The notes beneath the pieces are model-generated. The model worked only from the letters and a program-made list of their open reading frames with translations. It did not search any database and was not told the origin of the DNA. Below are positions 48,491 to 57,300 of a stretch of DNA of 64,000 nucleotides, piece after piece. The position numbers were made by a program, and so were the translations under genes. This DNA is from Trichomonas vaginalis G3 (taxonomy: Eukaryota > Parabasalia > Trichomonadida > Trichomonadidae). The DNA lies in assembly GCF_026262505.1 (NCBI RefSeq), contig NC_067208.1, forward strand, positions 19,849,962 through 19,913,961. The letters are read 5' to 3'. The stretch's first letter is position 1; each line of letters begins with the position of its first letter.

Positions 48491-48538
48491 AGGGTAGAAA
48501 TGAGGGTAGAAATTAGGTTAGATATACCCATCTACCCT
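48491..48538. terminator. Palindromic hairpin, AGGGTAGA family
   Basis: AGGGTAGA...TCTACCCT arms with an inner GGTTAGATATACC part, then AAAAATTATTTTTGG; partner of 47,412-47,459. Confidence 0.55.
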
Positions 48539-48557
48539 AAAAATTATTTTTGGTCAT

Positions 48558-48583
48558 GGGCTATGCCCCGCCGCTTTGCGTCT
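48558..48583. repeat. GC-rich double-hairpin mini-insertion
   Basis: GGGC-TAT-GCCC followed by CGC-TTT-GCG. Cassette copy 1 lacks these bases at the matching place (near 24,804), so this is an insertion. Read on the other strand it resembles the tract at 17,984 (CGCAAAGCGG then GGGC...GCCC). Confidence 0.8.
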
Positions 48584-48661
48584 TTATGTTAAAATAAATG
48601 GTACCATTAATGATATCATGACTGTTCTCGTTCATGTCTGATTTACATCTAATGAAAAAGT

Positions 48662-49105
48662 TTAGAAGAATTTTCTTATTCTTTCTGGCATATTTTTGTC
48701 TTTCCAGTACTCCCGCTCTAATGGTCCCAGATGTGTTGGCTTTGACTCTCTCAAGTTCTTAGATGGTATAACATCTTCAACGCCTCCTTCATATCTTACT
48801 TTATAAGTGTCATCGTTTGTGTTATAGCCAAGTATTTCAATAACCACTCCTCGCTTTGCTTCGTCAATGGTTTCAGCAAGTTTGCCATTACTACTTTCAA
48901 CTAACTTATGTCGAGGATAAAACGCAATAGAGTCGTCAGCAGCTTTTATAAGATATCCATTACCTTGCGTAGAGTCTACGATATAATAGTTTCGACTTAA
49001 CCTTAAACGTTTCTTTGTCAATGGTTTGTCGTCAAGAACTACACGAACTTTTGTTCCAGGAATGAGAGTAAATTGTGTTGAATTTCTGATATTTTGTGTT
49101 TGGCT
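48662..49105 (-). pseudogene. Maverick integrase fragment (cassette copy 2)
   Basis: C-terminal part of the same integrase as 10,331-11,416, near-identical; truncated at the island junction. Confidence 0.85.
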
Positions 49106-49156
49106 TCGGTGCTTGTTCGGACATCGAAAAAATGAATTGGTTTGAGAATGACGGTT

Positions 49157-49738
49157 TTACTTCAAAAAGCTGGTTATGACAGTTAAGTCATACAACAAGT
49201 TTAAAATAATATCTTGCTCTTCTTCTGAACGTTTGTTGTCTCTTCCGATAAAAGTTTCGAACATGAGAACCAAAAAACGTTTTTTGAGGAACCGAAAGAG
49301 TTCAGGCAAATTTTCATATTCTGGATATGTTGGGAGCAGTTCAAAACATCTGAGCTGACTTTCGGACAAATTGGACAATGTCAGAGAATTCATTTTGGTC
49401 GGACTGCTTGAAGGTAAGTCCCTTACATGTAAGTAGCTCTGGTAAAGTCTTCTCATTTCTGCTAACTTTTGGAGTATAGCTTCGTAGTTTAGAAGTTTCA
49501 ATTTTAATTGTCTTATTCCACTCTTTACTTCTAAACGGTAAGTATCCATGAGGTCAAGAGTAGCTTTGGTAGCTTTAAGTGGAGCTATCTCTTCTTTGAC
49601 TTGTGCAATTTTGGTTGCAATTGTGGTTTGAGCTCCTTCAAGTTCGCCGTCTATGTCGTTCTCAACACCTTCAACCATGGCTTGAAACTCTTCATCGGTC
49701 CATTGAGATTGGTGTGGGACGAATTTAACTTGCTTCAT
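49157..49738 (-). CDS. Coiled-coil protein, unknown
   Basis: 193 residues; long coiled coil at ~25-100 (ENDIDGELEGAQTTIATKI...), then a segment with SSSPTKMNSLTLSNLSESQL and a C-terminal helical part. No family recognised. TCATT initiator 15 bp before the ATG. First gene of the GC-richer island. Confidence 0.55.
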   Translation of the reverse strand: MKQVKFVPHQSQWTDEEFQAMVEGVENDIDGELEGAQTTIATKIAQVKEEIAPLKATKATLDLMDTYRLEVKSGIRQLKLKLLNYEAILQKLAEMRRLYQSYLHVRDLPSSSPTKMNSLTLSNLSESQLRCFELLPTYPEYENLPELFRFLKKRFLVLMFETFIGRDNKRSEEEQDIILNLLYDLTVITSFLK

Positions 49739-49759
49739 TCAAAAAATGAAAAAATGTTT

Positions 49760-49993
49760 TTACTCTAAACGTGCCATGTATATGGCTATAAGTGCTTTGT
49801 TATATGACTTCTTCTTCACACGAGTCTCTGGTAACTTGAGAGTTCTTGTTGGAGTTGGGTCTGGAATTTCAATTCTCTCTCGAGCGCGCATTCCCACTGT
49901 CTTTCTTGCCACCATAAACTGTGTATTGACCAAACTTGCATTTGCAGGAAGACCGGTCACTACAAGGTTCACAGTTGACATATGTGTACTCAT
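49760..49993 (-). CDS. Small basic protein, unknown
   Basis: 77 residues from the ATG at 49,993 (MSTHMSTVNLVVTGLP...), with Arg/Pro-rich middle (RARERIEIPDPTPTRTLKLP) and basic end. TCACA/TCACC initiator-like bases lie just upstream. A longer frame and an opposite-strand frame exist but are less plausible. Confidence 0.4.
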   Translation of the reverse strand: MSTHMSTVNLVVTGLPANASLVNTQFMVARKTVGMRARERIEIPDPTPTRTLKLPETRVKKKSYNKALIAIYMARLE

Positions 49994-50051
49994 ACCGGGT
50001 GAGTACGAGTGTGAGTAAAAACATAAAAAAAGTGAGTTAAAAATGAGATGT

Positions 50052-50417
50052 TTACTGAACTGGCTGAATGTCGCCTTCACAGGTTATGTAGAACGGCTGA
50101 CCAGAGAAGTGAAGGAGACCCTTGAGAATTTGGTTCATTCTTGGGAAAGGGTTCTCTCTGTTTGGAAGTAGTATCCAAGGACGCTTGGCAAAGAACTTTA
50201 TAATGGCTTCCTTCTTTGCTTGCTTTATGTCGTCGAAAGGAGTGCCTTCTGGTACCTCAATTGGAATTCCAGTCGAAATCTCGAGATTCAAGGCAGCCCT
50301 TCCCGTTATCCAACCGTTAACAAGCTTGCCTTTTACATTCTGCCTGAGGAAGTCTTTAACAAGCTCGTTAATTTCAATTAGGTAAATTGCCTCGTCGGTA
50401 GGTTCGACCTCGACCAT
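50052..50417 (-). CDS. Unknown protein abutting the minisatellite
   Basis: 121 residues, mixed alpha/beta (VNGWITGRAALNLEISTGIPIEVPEGTP, FFAKRPWILLPNRENPF). The minisatellite begins at the base next to its start codon, so its whole promoter would be repeat DNA. No family recognised. Confidence 0.5.
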   Translation of the reverse strand: MVEVEPTDEAIYLIEINELVKDFLRQNVKGKLVNGWITGRAALNLEISTGIPIEVPEGTPFDDIKQAKKEAIIKFFAKRPWILLPNRENPFPRMNQILKGLLHFSGQPFYITCEGDIQPVQ

Positions 50418-53400
50418 TGCTACTGTCAGTAAAAGTACTGTTACTGTCAGTAAAAGTACTGCTACTGTCAGTAAAAAGGAAAATTTGAGAGGGTTTTCGA
50501 CGATAAAGTACTGCTACTCTCAGTAAAAGTACTGCTACTGTCAGTAAAAGTACTGCTACTGTCAGTAAAAAGGAAAATTTGAGAGGGTTTTCGACGATAA
50601 AGTACTGCTACTGTCAGTAAAAGTACTGCTACTGTCAGTAAAAGTACTGCTACTGTCAGTAAAAAGGAAAATTTGAGAGGGTTTTCGACGATAAAGTACT
50701 GCTACTGTCAGAAAAAGTACTGCTACTGTCAGTAAAAGTACTGCTACTGTCAGTAAAAAGGAAAATTTGAGAGGGTTTTCGACGATAAAGTACTGCTACT
50801 GTCAGAAAAAGTACTGCTACTGTCAGTAAAAAGGAAAATTTGAGAGGGTTTTCGACGATAAAGTACTGCTACTGTCAGAAAAAGTACTGCTACTGTCAGT
50901 AAAAAGGAAAATTTGAGAGGGTTTTCGACGATAAAGTACTGCTACTCTCAGAAAAAGTACTGCTACTGTCAGTAAAAGTACTGCTACTGTCAGTAAAAAG
51001 GAAAATTTGAGAGGGTTTTCGACGATAAAGTACTGCTACTGTCAGAAAAAGTACTGCTACTGTCAGTAAAAGGAAAATTTGAGAGGGTTTTTCGACGATA
51101 AAAGTACTGCTACTGTCAGAAAAAGTACTGCTACTGTCAGTAAAAGTACTGCTACTGTCAGTAAAAAGGAAAATTTGAGAGGGTTTTCGACGATAAAGTA
51201 CTGCTACTGTCAGAAAAAGTACTGCTACTGTCAGTAAAAAGGAAAATTTGAGAGGGTTTTCGACGATAAAGTACTGCTACTGTCAGAAAAAGTACTGCTA
51301 CTGTCAGTAAAAGTACTGCTACTGTCAGTAAAAAGGAAAATTTGAGAGGGTTTTCGACGATAAAGTACTGCTACTGTCAGTAAAAAGTACTGCTACTGTC
51401 AGTAAAAAGGAAAATTTGAGGGTTTTCGACGATAAAGTACTGCTACTGTCAGAAAAAGTACTGCTACTGTCAGTAAAAGTACTACTGTCAGTAAAAGTAC
51501 TGCTACTGTCAGTAAAAGTACTGCTACTGTCAGTAAAAGTACTGCTACTGTCAGTAAAAAAGGAAATTTGAGAGGGTTTTCGACGATAAAGTACTGCTAC
51601 TGTCAGAAAAGTACTGCTACTGTCAGAAAAAGGAAAATTTAAGGGTTTTCGACGATAAAGTACTGCTACTGTCAGAAAAAGTACTGCTATTGTCAGTAAA
51701 AAGGAAAATTTGAGAGGGTTTTCGACGATAAAGTACTGCTACTGTCAGTAAAAGTACTGCTACTGTCAGTAAAAGGAAAATTTGAGGGTTTTCGAACGAT
51801 AAAGTACTGCTACTCTCAGAAGAAAGTGCTACTGTCAGTAAAAGTACTGCTACTGTCAGTAAAAGGAAAATTTGAGAGGGTTTTCGACGATAAAGTACTG
51901 CTACTGTCAGTAAAAGTACTGCTACTGTCAGTAAAAAGGAAAATTTGAGAGGGTTTTTCGACGATAAAGTACTGCTACTCAGAAAAAGTACTGCTACTGT
52001 CAGTAAAAGTACTGCTACTGTCAGTAAAAAGGAAAATTTGAGAGGGTTTTCGACGATAAAGTACTGCTACTGTCAGAAAAAGTACTGCTACTGTCAGTAA
52101 AAAGGAAAATTTGAGAGGGTTTTCGACGATAAAGTACTGCTACTGTCAGAAAAAGTACTGCTACTGTCAGTAAAAAGGAAAATTTGAGAGGGTTTTCGAC
52201 GATAAAGTACTGCTACTGTCAGTAAAAGTACTGCTACTGTCAGTAAAAAGGAAAATTTGAGAGGGTTTTCGACGATAAAGTACTGCTACTGTCAGAAAAA
52301 GTACTGCTACTGTCAGTAAAAAGGAAAATTTGAGAGGGTTTTCGACGATAAAGTACTGCTACTGTCAGAAAAAGTACTGCTACTGTCAGTAAAAGTACTG
52401 CTACTGTCAGTAAAAAGGAAAATTTGAGAGGGTTTTCGACGATAAAGTACTGCTACTGTCAGAAAAAGTACTGCTACTGTCAGTAAAAAGGAAAATTTGA
52501 GAGGGTTTTCGACGATAAAGTACTGCTACTCTCAGAAAAAGTACTGCTACTGTCAGTAAAAGTACTGCTACTGTCAGTAAAAGTACTGCTACTGTCAGTA
52601 AAAAGGAAAATTTGAGAGGGTTTTCGACGATAAAGTACTGCTACTGTCAGAAAAAGTACTGCTACTGTCAGTAAAAAGGAAAATTTGAGAGGGTTTTCGA
52701 CGATAAAGTACTGCTACTCTCAGAAAAAGTACTGCTACTGTCAGTAAAAAGGAAAATTTGAGAGGGTTTTCGACGATAAAGTACTGCTACTGTCAGAAAA
52801 AGTACTGCTACTGTCAGTAAAAGTACTGCTACTGTCAGTAAAAGTACTGCTACTGTCAGTAAAAAGGATAATTTGAGAGGGTGTTCGACGATAAAGTACT
52901 GCTACTGTCAGAAAAAGTACTGTTACTGTCAGTAAAAGTACTGCTACTGTCAGTAAAAAGGAAAATTTGAGAGGGTTTTCGACGATAAAGTACTGCTACT
53001 GTCAGAAAAAGTACTGCTACTGTCAGTAAAAAGGAAAATTTGAGAGGGTTTTCGACGATAAAGTACTGCTACTGTCAGTAAAAGTACTGCTACTGTCAGT
53101 AAAAGTACTGCTACTGTCAGTAAAAAGGAAAATTTGAGAGGGTTTTCGACGATAAAGTACTGCTACTCTCAGAAAAAGTACTGCTACTGTCAGTAAAAGT
53201 ACTGCTACTGTCAGTAAAAACGAAAATTTGAGAGGGTTTTCGACGATAAAGTACTGCTACTGTCAGAAAAAGTACTGCTACTGTCAGTAAAAAGGATAAT
53301 TTGAGAGGGTTTTCGACGATAAAGTACTGCTACTGTCAGAAAAAGTACTGCTACTGTCAGTAAAAGTACTGCTACTGTCAGTAAAAAGGAAAATTTGAGA

Positions 53401-54136
53401 GGGTTTTCGACGATAAAGTACTGCTACTGTCAGAAAAAGTACTGCTACTGTCAGTAAAAGTACTGCTACTGTCAGTAAAAAGGAAAATTTGAGAGGGTTT
53501 TCGACGATAAAGTACTGCTACTGTCAGAAAAAGTACTGCTACTGTCAGTAAAAAGGAAAATTTGAGAGGGTTTTCGACGATAAAGTACTGCTACTGTCAG
53601 AAAAAGTACTGCTACTGTCAGTAAAAAGGAAAATTTGAGAGGGTTTTCGACGATAAAGTACTGCTACTGTCAGTAAAAGTACTGCTACTGTCAGTAAAAG
53701 TACTGCTACTGTCAGTAAAAAGGAAAATTTGAGAGGGTTTTCGACGATAAAGTACTGCTACTGTCAGAAAAGTACTGCTACTGTCAGTAAAAAGGAAAAT
53801 TTGAGAGGGTTTTCGACGATAAAGTACTGCTACTGTCAGAAAAAGTACTGCTACTGTCAGTAAAAGTACTGCTACTGTCAGTAAAAAGGAAAATTTGAGA
53901 GGTTTTCGACGATAAAGTACTGCTACTGTCAGAAAAAGTACTGCTACTGTCAGTAAAAGTACTGCTACTGTCAGTAAAAAGGAAAATTTGAGAGGGTTTT
54001 CGACGATAAAGTACTGCTACTGTCAGAAAAAGTACTGCTACTGTCAGTAAAAAGGAAAATTTGAGAGGGTTTTCGACGATAAAGTACTGCTACTGTCAGT
54101 AAAAGTACTGCTACTGTCAGTAAAAGTACTGCTAGT
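50418..54136. repeat. 3.7-kb composite minisatellite
   Basis: Two alternating units: A, about 21 bp (GTACTGCTACTGTCAGTAAA), present 2-4 times in a row, and B, about 31 bp (AGGAAAATTTGAGAGGG plus TTTTCGACGATAAA). I count about 43 B units. The first A after each B usually reads CAGAAAAA rather than CAGTAAAA, giving a higher-order 73- or 94-bp period. Divergence between units is low. It separates two divergent genes (50,417 and 54,183). Confidence 0.95.
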
Positions 54137-54182
54137 AGCAGAGATTTTTATCGTTGTGGTCCGACGGTTAAGCCACAAACGG

Positions 54183-54767
54183 ATGACTGACGTTCCTCTT
54201 CCTGAATGCCTTCCAAAGCCAGAAGAACCGAAAGCTGCAGAACCACAACAGTCTCCTCAGCAACCTCAGTTCCAGCAAGTACCTCCGAATTACTACCAAT
54301 TTCCACCTCAAGGTTACTACCCACCACAAGGCTTCCCGAACTACCCTCCTCAGCCTATGCCTTACTTCCCCAACCCTTGGTTGTTCCAGCAAGCTCCACC
54401 CCAGCAATTCCAATTCCAATCTCAATCGAAGAGAGACCAAGACTTCGAAGAAGGTCTGAACCGCTTACGCAAAGAGTATGCTACAGCTCCAATGGAAGAC
54501 GACAGGCTTTCAGTCTCTTCCCTCAAATCGACCGATTCGACTCGTACCACAGATTCGGTTCGTGACCGTGAAGACTACCTCAAGCAGTCTGAGAGACTCT
54601 TCATCCTACAACCATTTACAGTTGGAGCTCTCAAGAACATGCGCAATTACGAAGGTCGGACACCAGCTGGAGACCGCAAAACAGACGTACTCGCAAGAGC
54701 CGTCCAGCTCGTCAAAACAAAGACGGAGATAGTCGACTTCATACTTGCAGCTTGCCCTTACAAGTAA
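54183..54767 (+). CDS. Pro/Gln-rich protein, unknown
   Basis: 194 residues from the ATG at 54,183. The first ~95 are Pro/Gln/Tyr-rich and disordered (QQPQFQQVPPNYYQFPPQ, then YPPQ repeats). A Ser/Thr/Asp stretch (SVSSLKSTDSTRTTDSVRD) and a C-terminal helical domain follow (FTVGALKNMRNYEGRTPAGD, KTEIVDFILAACPYK). The order resembles assembly or phase-separating scaffolds, but no family is recognised. GC-rich relative to the surroundings. Confidence 0.55.
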   Translation: MTDVPLPECLPKPEEPKAAEPQQSPQQPQFQQVPPNYYQFPPQGYYPPQGFPNYPPQPMPYFPNPWLFQQAPPQQFQFQSQSKRDQDFEEGLNRLRKEYATAPMEDDRLSVSSLKSTDSTRTTDSVRDREDYLKQSERLFILQPFTVGALKNMRNYEGRTPAGDRKTDVLARAVQLVKTKTEIVDFILAACPYK

Positions 54768-54795
54768 AAAAATAAACAATTAAGAATTAAACTTT

Positions 54796-54996
54796 TTACT
54801 CTTTCTTTTCTGAGTTGTTTAGAGCTGGTTTCTCTTGTAGAAACCTTTCGTACTCTTCCATGGTCATGTAATTGCGAATTTGGTACGCAATTCCAGGTTC
54901 GTTGTTTTTGAACCTGATGTATGTAACGCTTCCATCCTCCTCAGGGAAGTAAGCTGCTAACATCTGACCAAGTTTTCTCGGTGACTCGGAGCTCAT
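54796..54996 (-). CDS. Small island protein, unknown
   Basis: 66 residues (MSSESPRKLGQMLAAYFPEEDGSV...YMTMEEYERFLQEKP), mixed alpha/beta and acidic. Next to a similar small gene in the same direction. No family recognised. Confidence 0.45.
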   Translation of the reverse strand: MSSESPRKLGQMLAAYFPEEDGSVTYIRFKNNEPGIAYQIRNYMTMEEYERFLQEKPALNNSEKKE

Positions 54997-55010
54997 AAAA
55001 ATGTCACTTT

Positions 55011-55217
55011 TTAAACGTTAAGTTTTAGTCTTAATTTACCCTTTGTTGTCAAGGTAGTATTGGAGTGCAATTTCTCCAAATTCTCTATGTCGAGTTCTTC
55101 AGCATTTTCCAAGGTGTACCTGGAGAACTCAAAGAAGTTGTCAAGAACATACTGCCATGCTGCTCTTCTGAGTTCGTCGGTATTTTGGAAGTGTTGCACC
55201 TTCGAGTCTTCGGACAT
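55011..55217 (-). CDS. Small helical island protein, unknown
   Basis: 68 residues from the ATG at 55,217 (MSEDSKVQHFQNTDELRRAAWQYVLDN...). The ATG follows GTGTCATTTTTTTC, a host-type TCATT initiator, which decides this start over a longer frame. No family recognised. Confidence 0.45.
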   Translation of the reverse strand: MSEDSKVQHFQNTDELRRAAWQYVLDNFFEFSRYTLENAEELDIENLEKLHSNTTLTTKGKLRLKLNV

Positions 55218-55261
55218 GAAAAAAATGACACTTTTTCTATTAAACCGTTTTGGCATTTCTC

Positions 55262-55441
55262 ATGAGTGAGTATAGTTCTGCCGAACCATTGGAAGAGAAG
55301 AAGTACTCTTGCTGGCAAAAGACAAAAATAGTTGCCTTAGTTGTCATTGCAATTGTACTCGTAATTGAATTCATTGTACTTCTCTTCACGTACATAAAAC
55401 TCAGCAATGGTATTTGCTTCGCGAAGAGATATCCTTACTAA
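55262..55441 (+). CDS. Single-pass membrane protein, unknown
   Basis: 59 residues: hydrophilic N-terminus with a Lys/Trp segment, a clear membrane helix (IVALVVIAIVLVIEFIVLLF, ~23-42) and a short tail (FAKRYPY). Probably a type II-like small membrane protein. Last gene of the island; ends 19 bp before the ATPase end. Confidence 0.5.
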   Translation: MSEYSSAEPLEEKKYSCWQKTKIVALVVIAIVLVIEFIVLLFTYIKLSNGICFAKRYPY

Positions 55442-55459
55442 GACTAAACACTTACATTT

Positions 55460-56334
55460 TCAAGCTTGACTTTTTACAATTTGAACTTTGTTTGCGTAGA
55501 TATGAATTCTGAAAGAAGTATGAGGGTCTTGTATGACTTTGTACTTCTCCCATAGTTCATGTCTGTCAAACTTACCTGCCATGGACTCTTTCATAAGTTC
55601 CATGAAATCGTCTTCGGACAATCCGGGGAAAAGTATTATGTCAGTAAGTATTCTTTTAACATCCTTACTTAAACTCTTTGCTGTCTGTACACAAATGACA
55701 ACTGAGATGTTAAAGTGTCTGAGCTTCTTAAGAATTCGACACATATCTTGTTCTCTGTTCTTTAACAAAGGATGAGAAGCAAAGTCATCTAAGATAAGAA
55801 GACATCTATGAGGGTAAGTCTTCCAATCGTAAGATTGCAATTTCTTCGAAATGTATTCTCTCTCTTTCTGTTTGTTTCTGAAGTGTTTCTTCTCTAATAT
55901 TCTCTGCATTTCCTCATTAGGGTCTTTGAACTTAGAATTTATATACTCATTTATAGCATTATACTTCAAAACTCTTCTTTGGTACTTCTTATCCAATCTA
56001 ACAACTCAGTATCCTTTATACATACTAACTTAGACTTCTTTATAATATCTTTGAACGAATTGACGGTTTGGTCAAATTGACCAGAAGTACTACAAATAAC
56101 AACTAACTCATAGAATGGGTTCTTCTCATCTAGTTCTTGTTGTTGTGCAGCCATTTTAAGATAAGTGAAAGTCTTACCCGACCCAGGTGGTGCAATTAGA
56201 CCTGTTATACCATTCTGAGCAAATAAGAACTTGTCATGTATAGGCTTTATCTGAGCATTTTCTAACTTCCTCTTGTTCTTGTTTAAAACATTCTCAAATT
56301 TCTTGTCAATGTCAGCAAACTTTTTTTCTAACAT
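55460..56334 (-). pseudogene. Packaging ATPase (FtsK/HerA, A32-like), broken
   Basis: Walker A in GLIAPPGSGKTF, Walker B HRCLLILDDF, and a following region with ISVVICVQTA (sensor-like) and RRILTD-type helices. Family of Polinton/NCLDV genome packaging ATPases; counterpart at 16,097-16,975. The ATG at 56,334 is chosen because a longer frame would run under the divergent gene. About one break. Confidence 0.75.
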
Positions 56335-56370
56335 ATTTTTAGAAAAATTAAAATTTTTATCTTTTAGAAA

Positions 56371-56829
56371 ATGTCTAGCGATTTCGCTATCTATATTCGA
56401 GACAAACTTTTTGACAGCAAAACATCTGTCGACCATAAAATCTTACATAGTGTAAACAAGAAAGGTGAATTTGTTCTAAAGTTCTGTTTCTTGGAATATG
56501 ACAAGAACCATAAAACATTACAAAGAGCAGTCTTAAAATTTGTCAATGACAGACTTGTTGACAGAGATGACGCCTATTGGAAAGATGAAGTCCAACAAAA
56601 GTTCTTAGAATGCAAAGAAGACACATGCGGTGTTCTTGAAGATGAAATAGAAAACAGAATAGAAGAGCTATTAAAGGACAAAGAACTTTTACATAAATAT
56701 GGTTCTGAGAAATTTGACGTCTCACCACCAGAAAAGAAGAAGAGAGAAAAGAAAGAAAAGAAAGTAGAAGAAGAGAAGAAAGAACCTGAACCAGAGCCAG
56801 TTCCACCGAAGAAGAAATTTGACATGTAA
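56371..56829 (+). CDS. Charged Maverick protein divergent from the ATPase
   Basis: 152 residues: a globular N-terminal ~105 (AIYIRDKLFDSKTSVDHKIL...) and a Lys/Glu/Pro tail (EKKKREKKEKKVEEEKK, then a PEPEPVPPKKK run). Start context TTTTTATCTTTTAGAAAATG, 36 bp from the ATPase start. Unknown function; position suggests an assembly role. Confidence 0.55.
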   Translation: MSSDFAIYIRDKLFDSKTSVDHKILHSVNKKGEFVLKFCFLEYDKNHKTLQRAVLKFVNDRLVDRDDAYWKDEVQQKFLECKEDTCGVLEDEIENRIEELLKDKELLHKYGSEKFDVSPPEKKKREKKEKKVEEEKKEPEPEPVPPKKKFDM

Positions 56830-56845
56830 AAATAAAATTTTATTT

Positions 56846-57265
56846 TTAGAACATTTCTGGGTCAATGTCAATGTTCTCTTCCTCTTTAGGAGTAAACACT
56901 GGCTTAGACTCTAAAATCTTTTTACCTAATTTACCTTGAACTTCTACAACTTTAGACTCATAATATTCATAGTCGTCTGTCTTCTTTGGTTCATAAGGTA
57001 TAACAAGTTTGATTGCTTTGCCTTCTTTAAGGTTTGAGAACCTTCTGTCAAAACTTTCTTTGACTGTTAACAAACCTTCTATATCTAAGTCTTCAAATTT
57101 CGCACCATTTTTAGTCACAATAGCAAACTTAACTGGTTCGATGTTCCAAACTTTGCTGAATGAAGACTTTTCAAAATGGTAGAAGTAAACATTCAAATAT
57201 GTGAATGGGTCTAGTTCTTCTTTAAGTCCTGACATGTACTTGTTTACTGAAATATATTTCGTCAT
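56846..57265 (-). CDS. Maverick protein of unknown function
   Basis: 139 residues, beta-rich N-terminal half (YLNVYFYHFEKSSF, VKFAIVTKNG), basic middle (GKAIKLVIPYEPKK) and acidic end (NIDIDPEMF). Possibly related to 7,127-7,600. Downstream of the SF3 helicase on the same strand with a 35-bp gap. Context TTTTTTATCCGATAG. Confidence 0.5.
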   Translation of the reverse strand: MTKYISVNKYMSGLKEELDPFTYLNVYFYHFEKSSFSKVWNIEPVKFAIVTKNGAKFEDLDIEGLLTVKESFDRRFSNLKEGKAIKLVIPYEPKKTDDYEYYESKVVEVQGKLGKKILESKPVFTPKEEENIDIDPEMF

Positions 57266-57300
57266 CTTTTCTATCGGATAAAAAAATATTTTTTTAAAAT

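Larger units (their letters stand above)
47490..49105. mobile_element. Maverick cassette copy 2 (315-residue gene plus integrase piece)
   Basis: Near-identical to 23,718-25,590 from GTTATGAATTCGTGAGA onward. It ends within the integrase at about 49,105, earlier than copy 1, and joins the GC-richer island. Relative to copy 1 it lacks the 24-bp double hairpin but has another of about 26 bp at 48,558. Broken; recent by identity. Confidence 0.8.
49106..55450. other. GC-richer island of unknown origin
   Basis: Coding parts here run at roughly 42-50% G+C by eye, against about a third in the Maverick genes around them. It holds seven small unknown genes and a 3.7-kb minisatellite, with no terminal repeats seen. 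Several starts have TCA-Y-W initiators (for example TTTTTTCATTTTTTGAATG at 49,738 and GTGTCATTTTTTTC before 55,217), the host rule, not the Maverick one. It could be host DNA, or another mobile element. Confidence 0.5.

Noticed and set aside
49746-50018. 90-residue plus-strand frame
   Set aside because: Opposite strand of a frame with better composition and initiator; hydrophobic translation typical of an antisense shadow.
50418-54136. CRISPR-like alternation of repeats and spacers
   Set aside because: Both parts of the unit are repeated and uniform; there are no unique spacers, no cas genes, and the genome is eukaryotic. It is a minisatellite.
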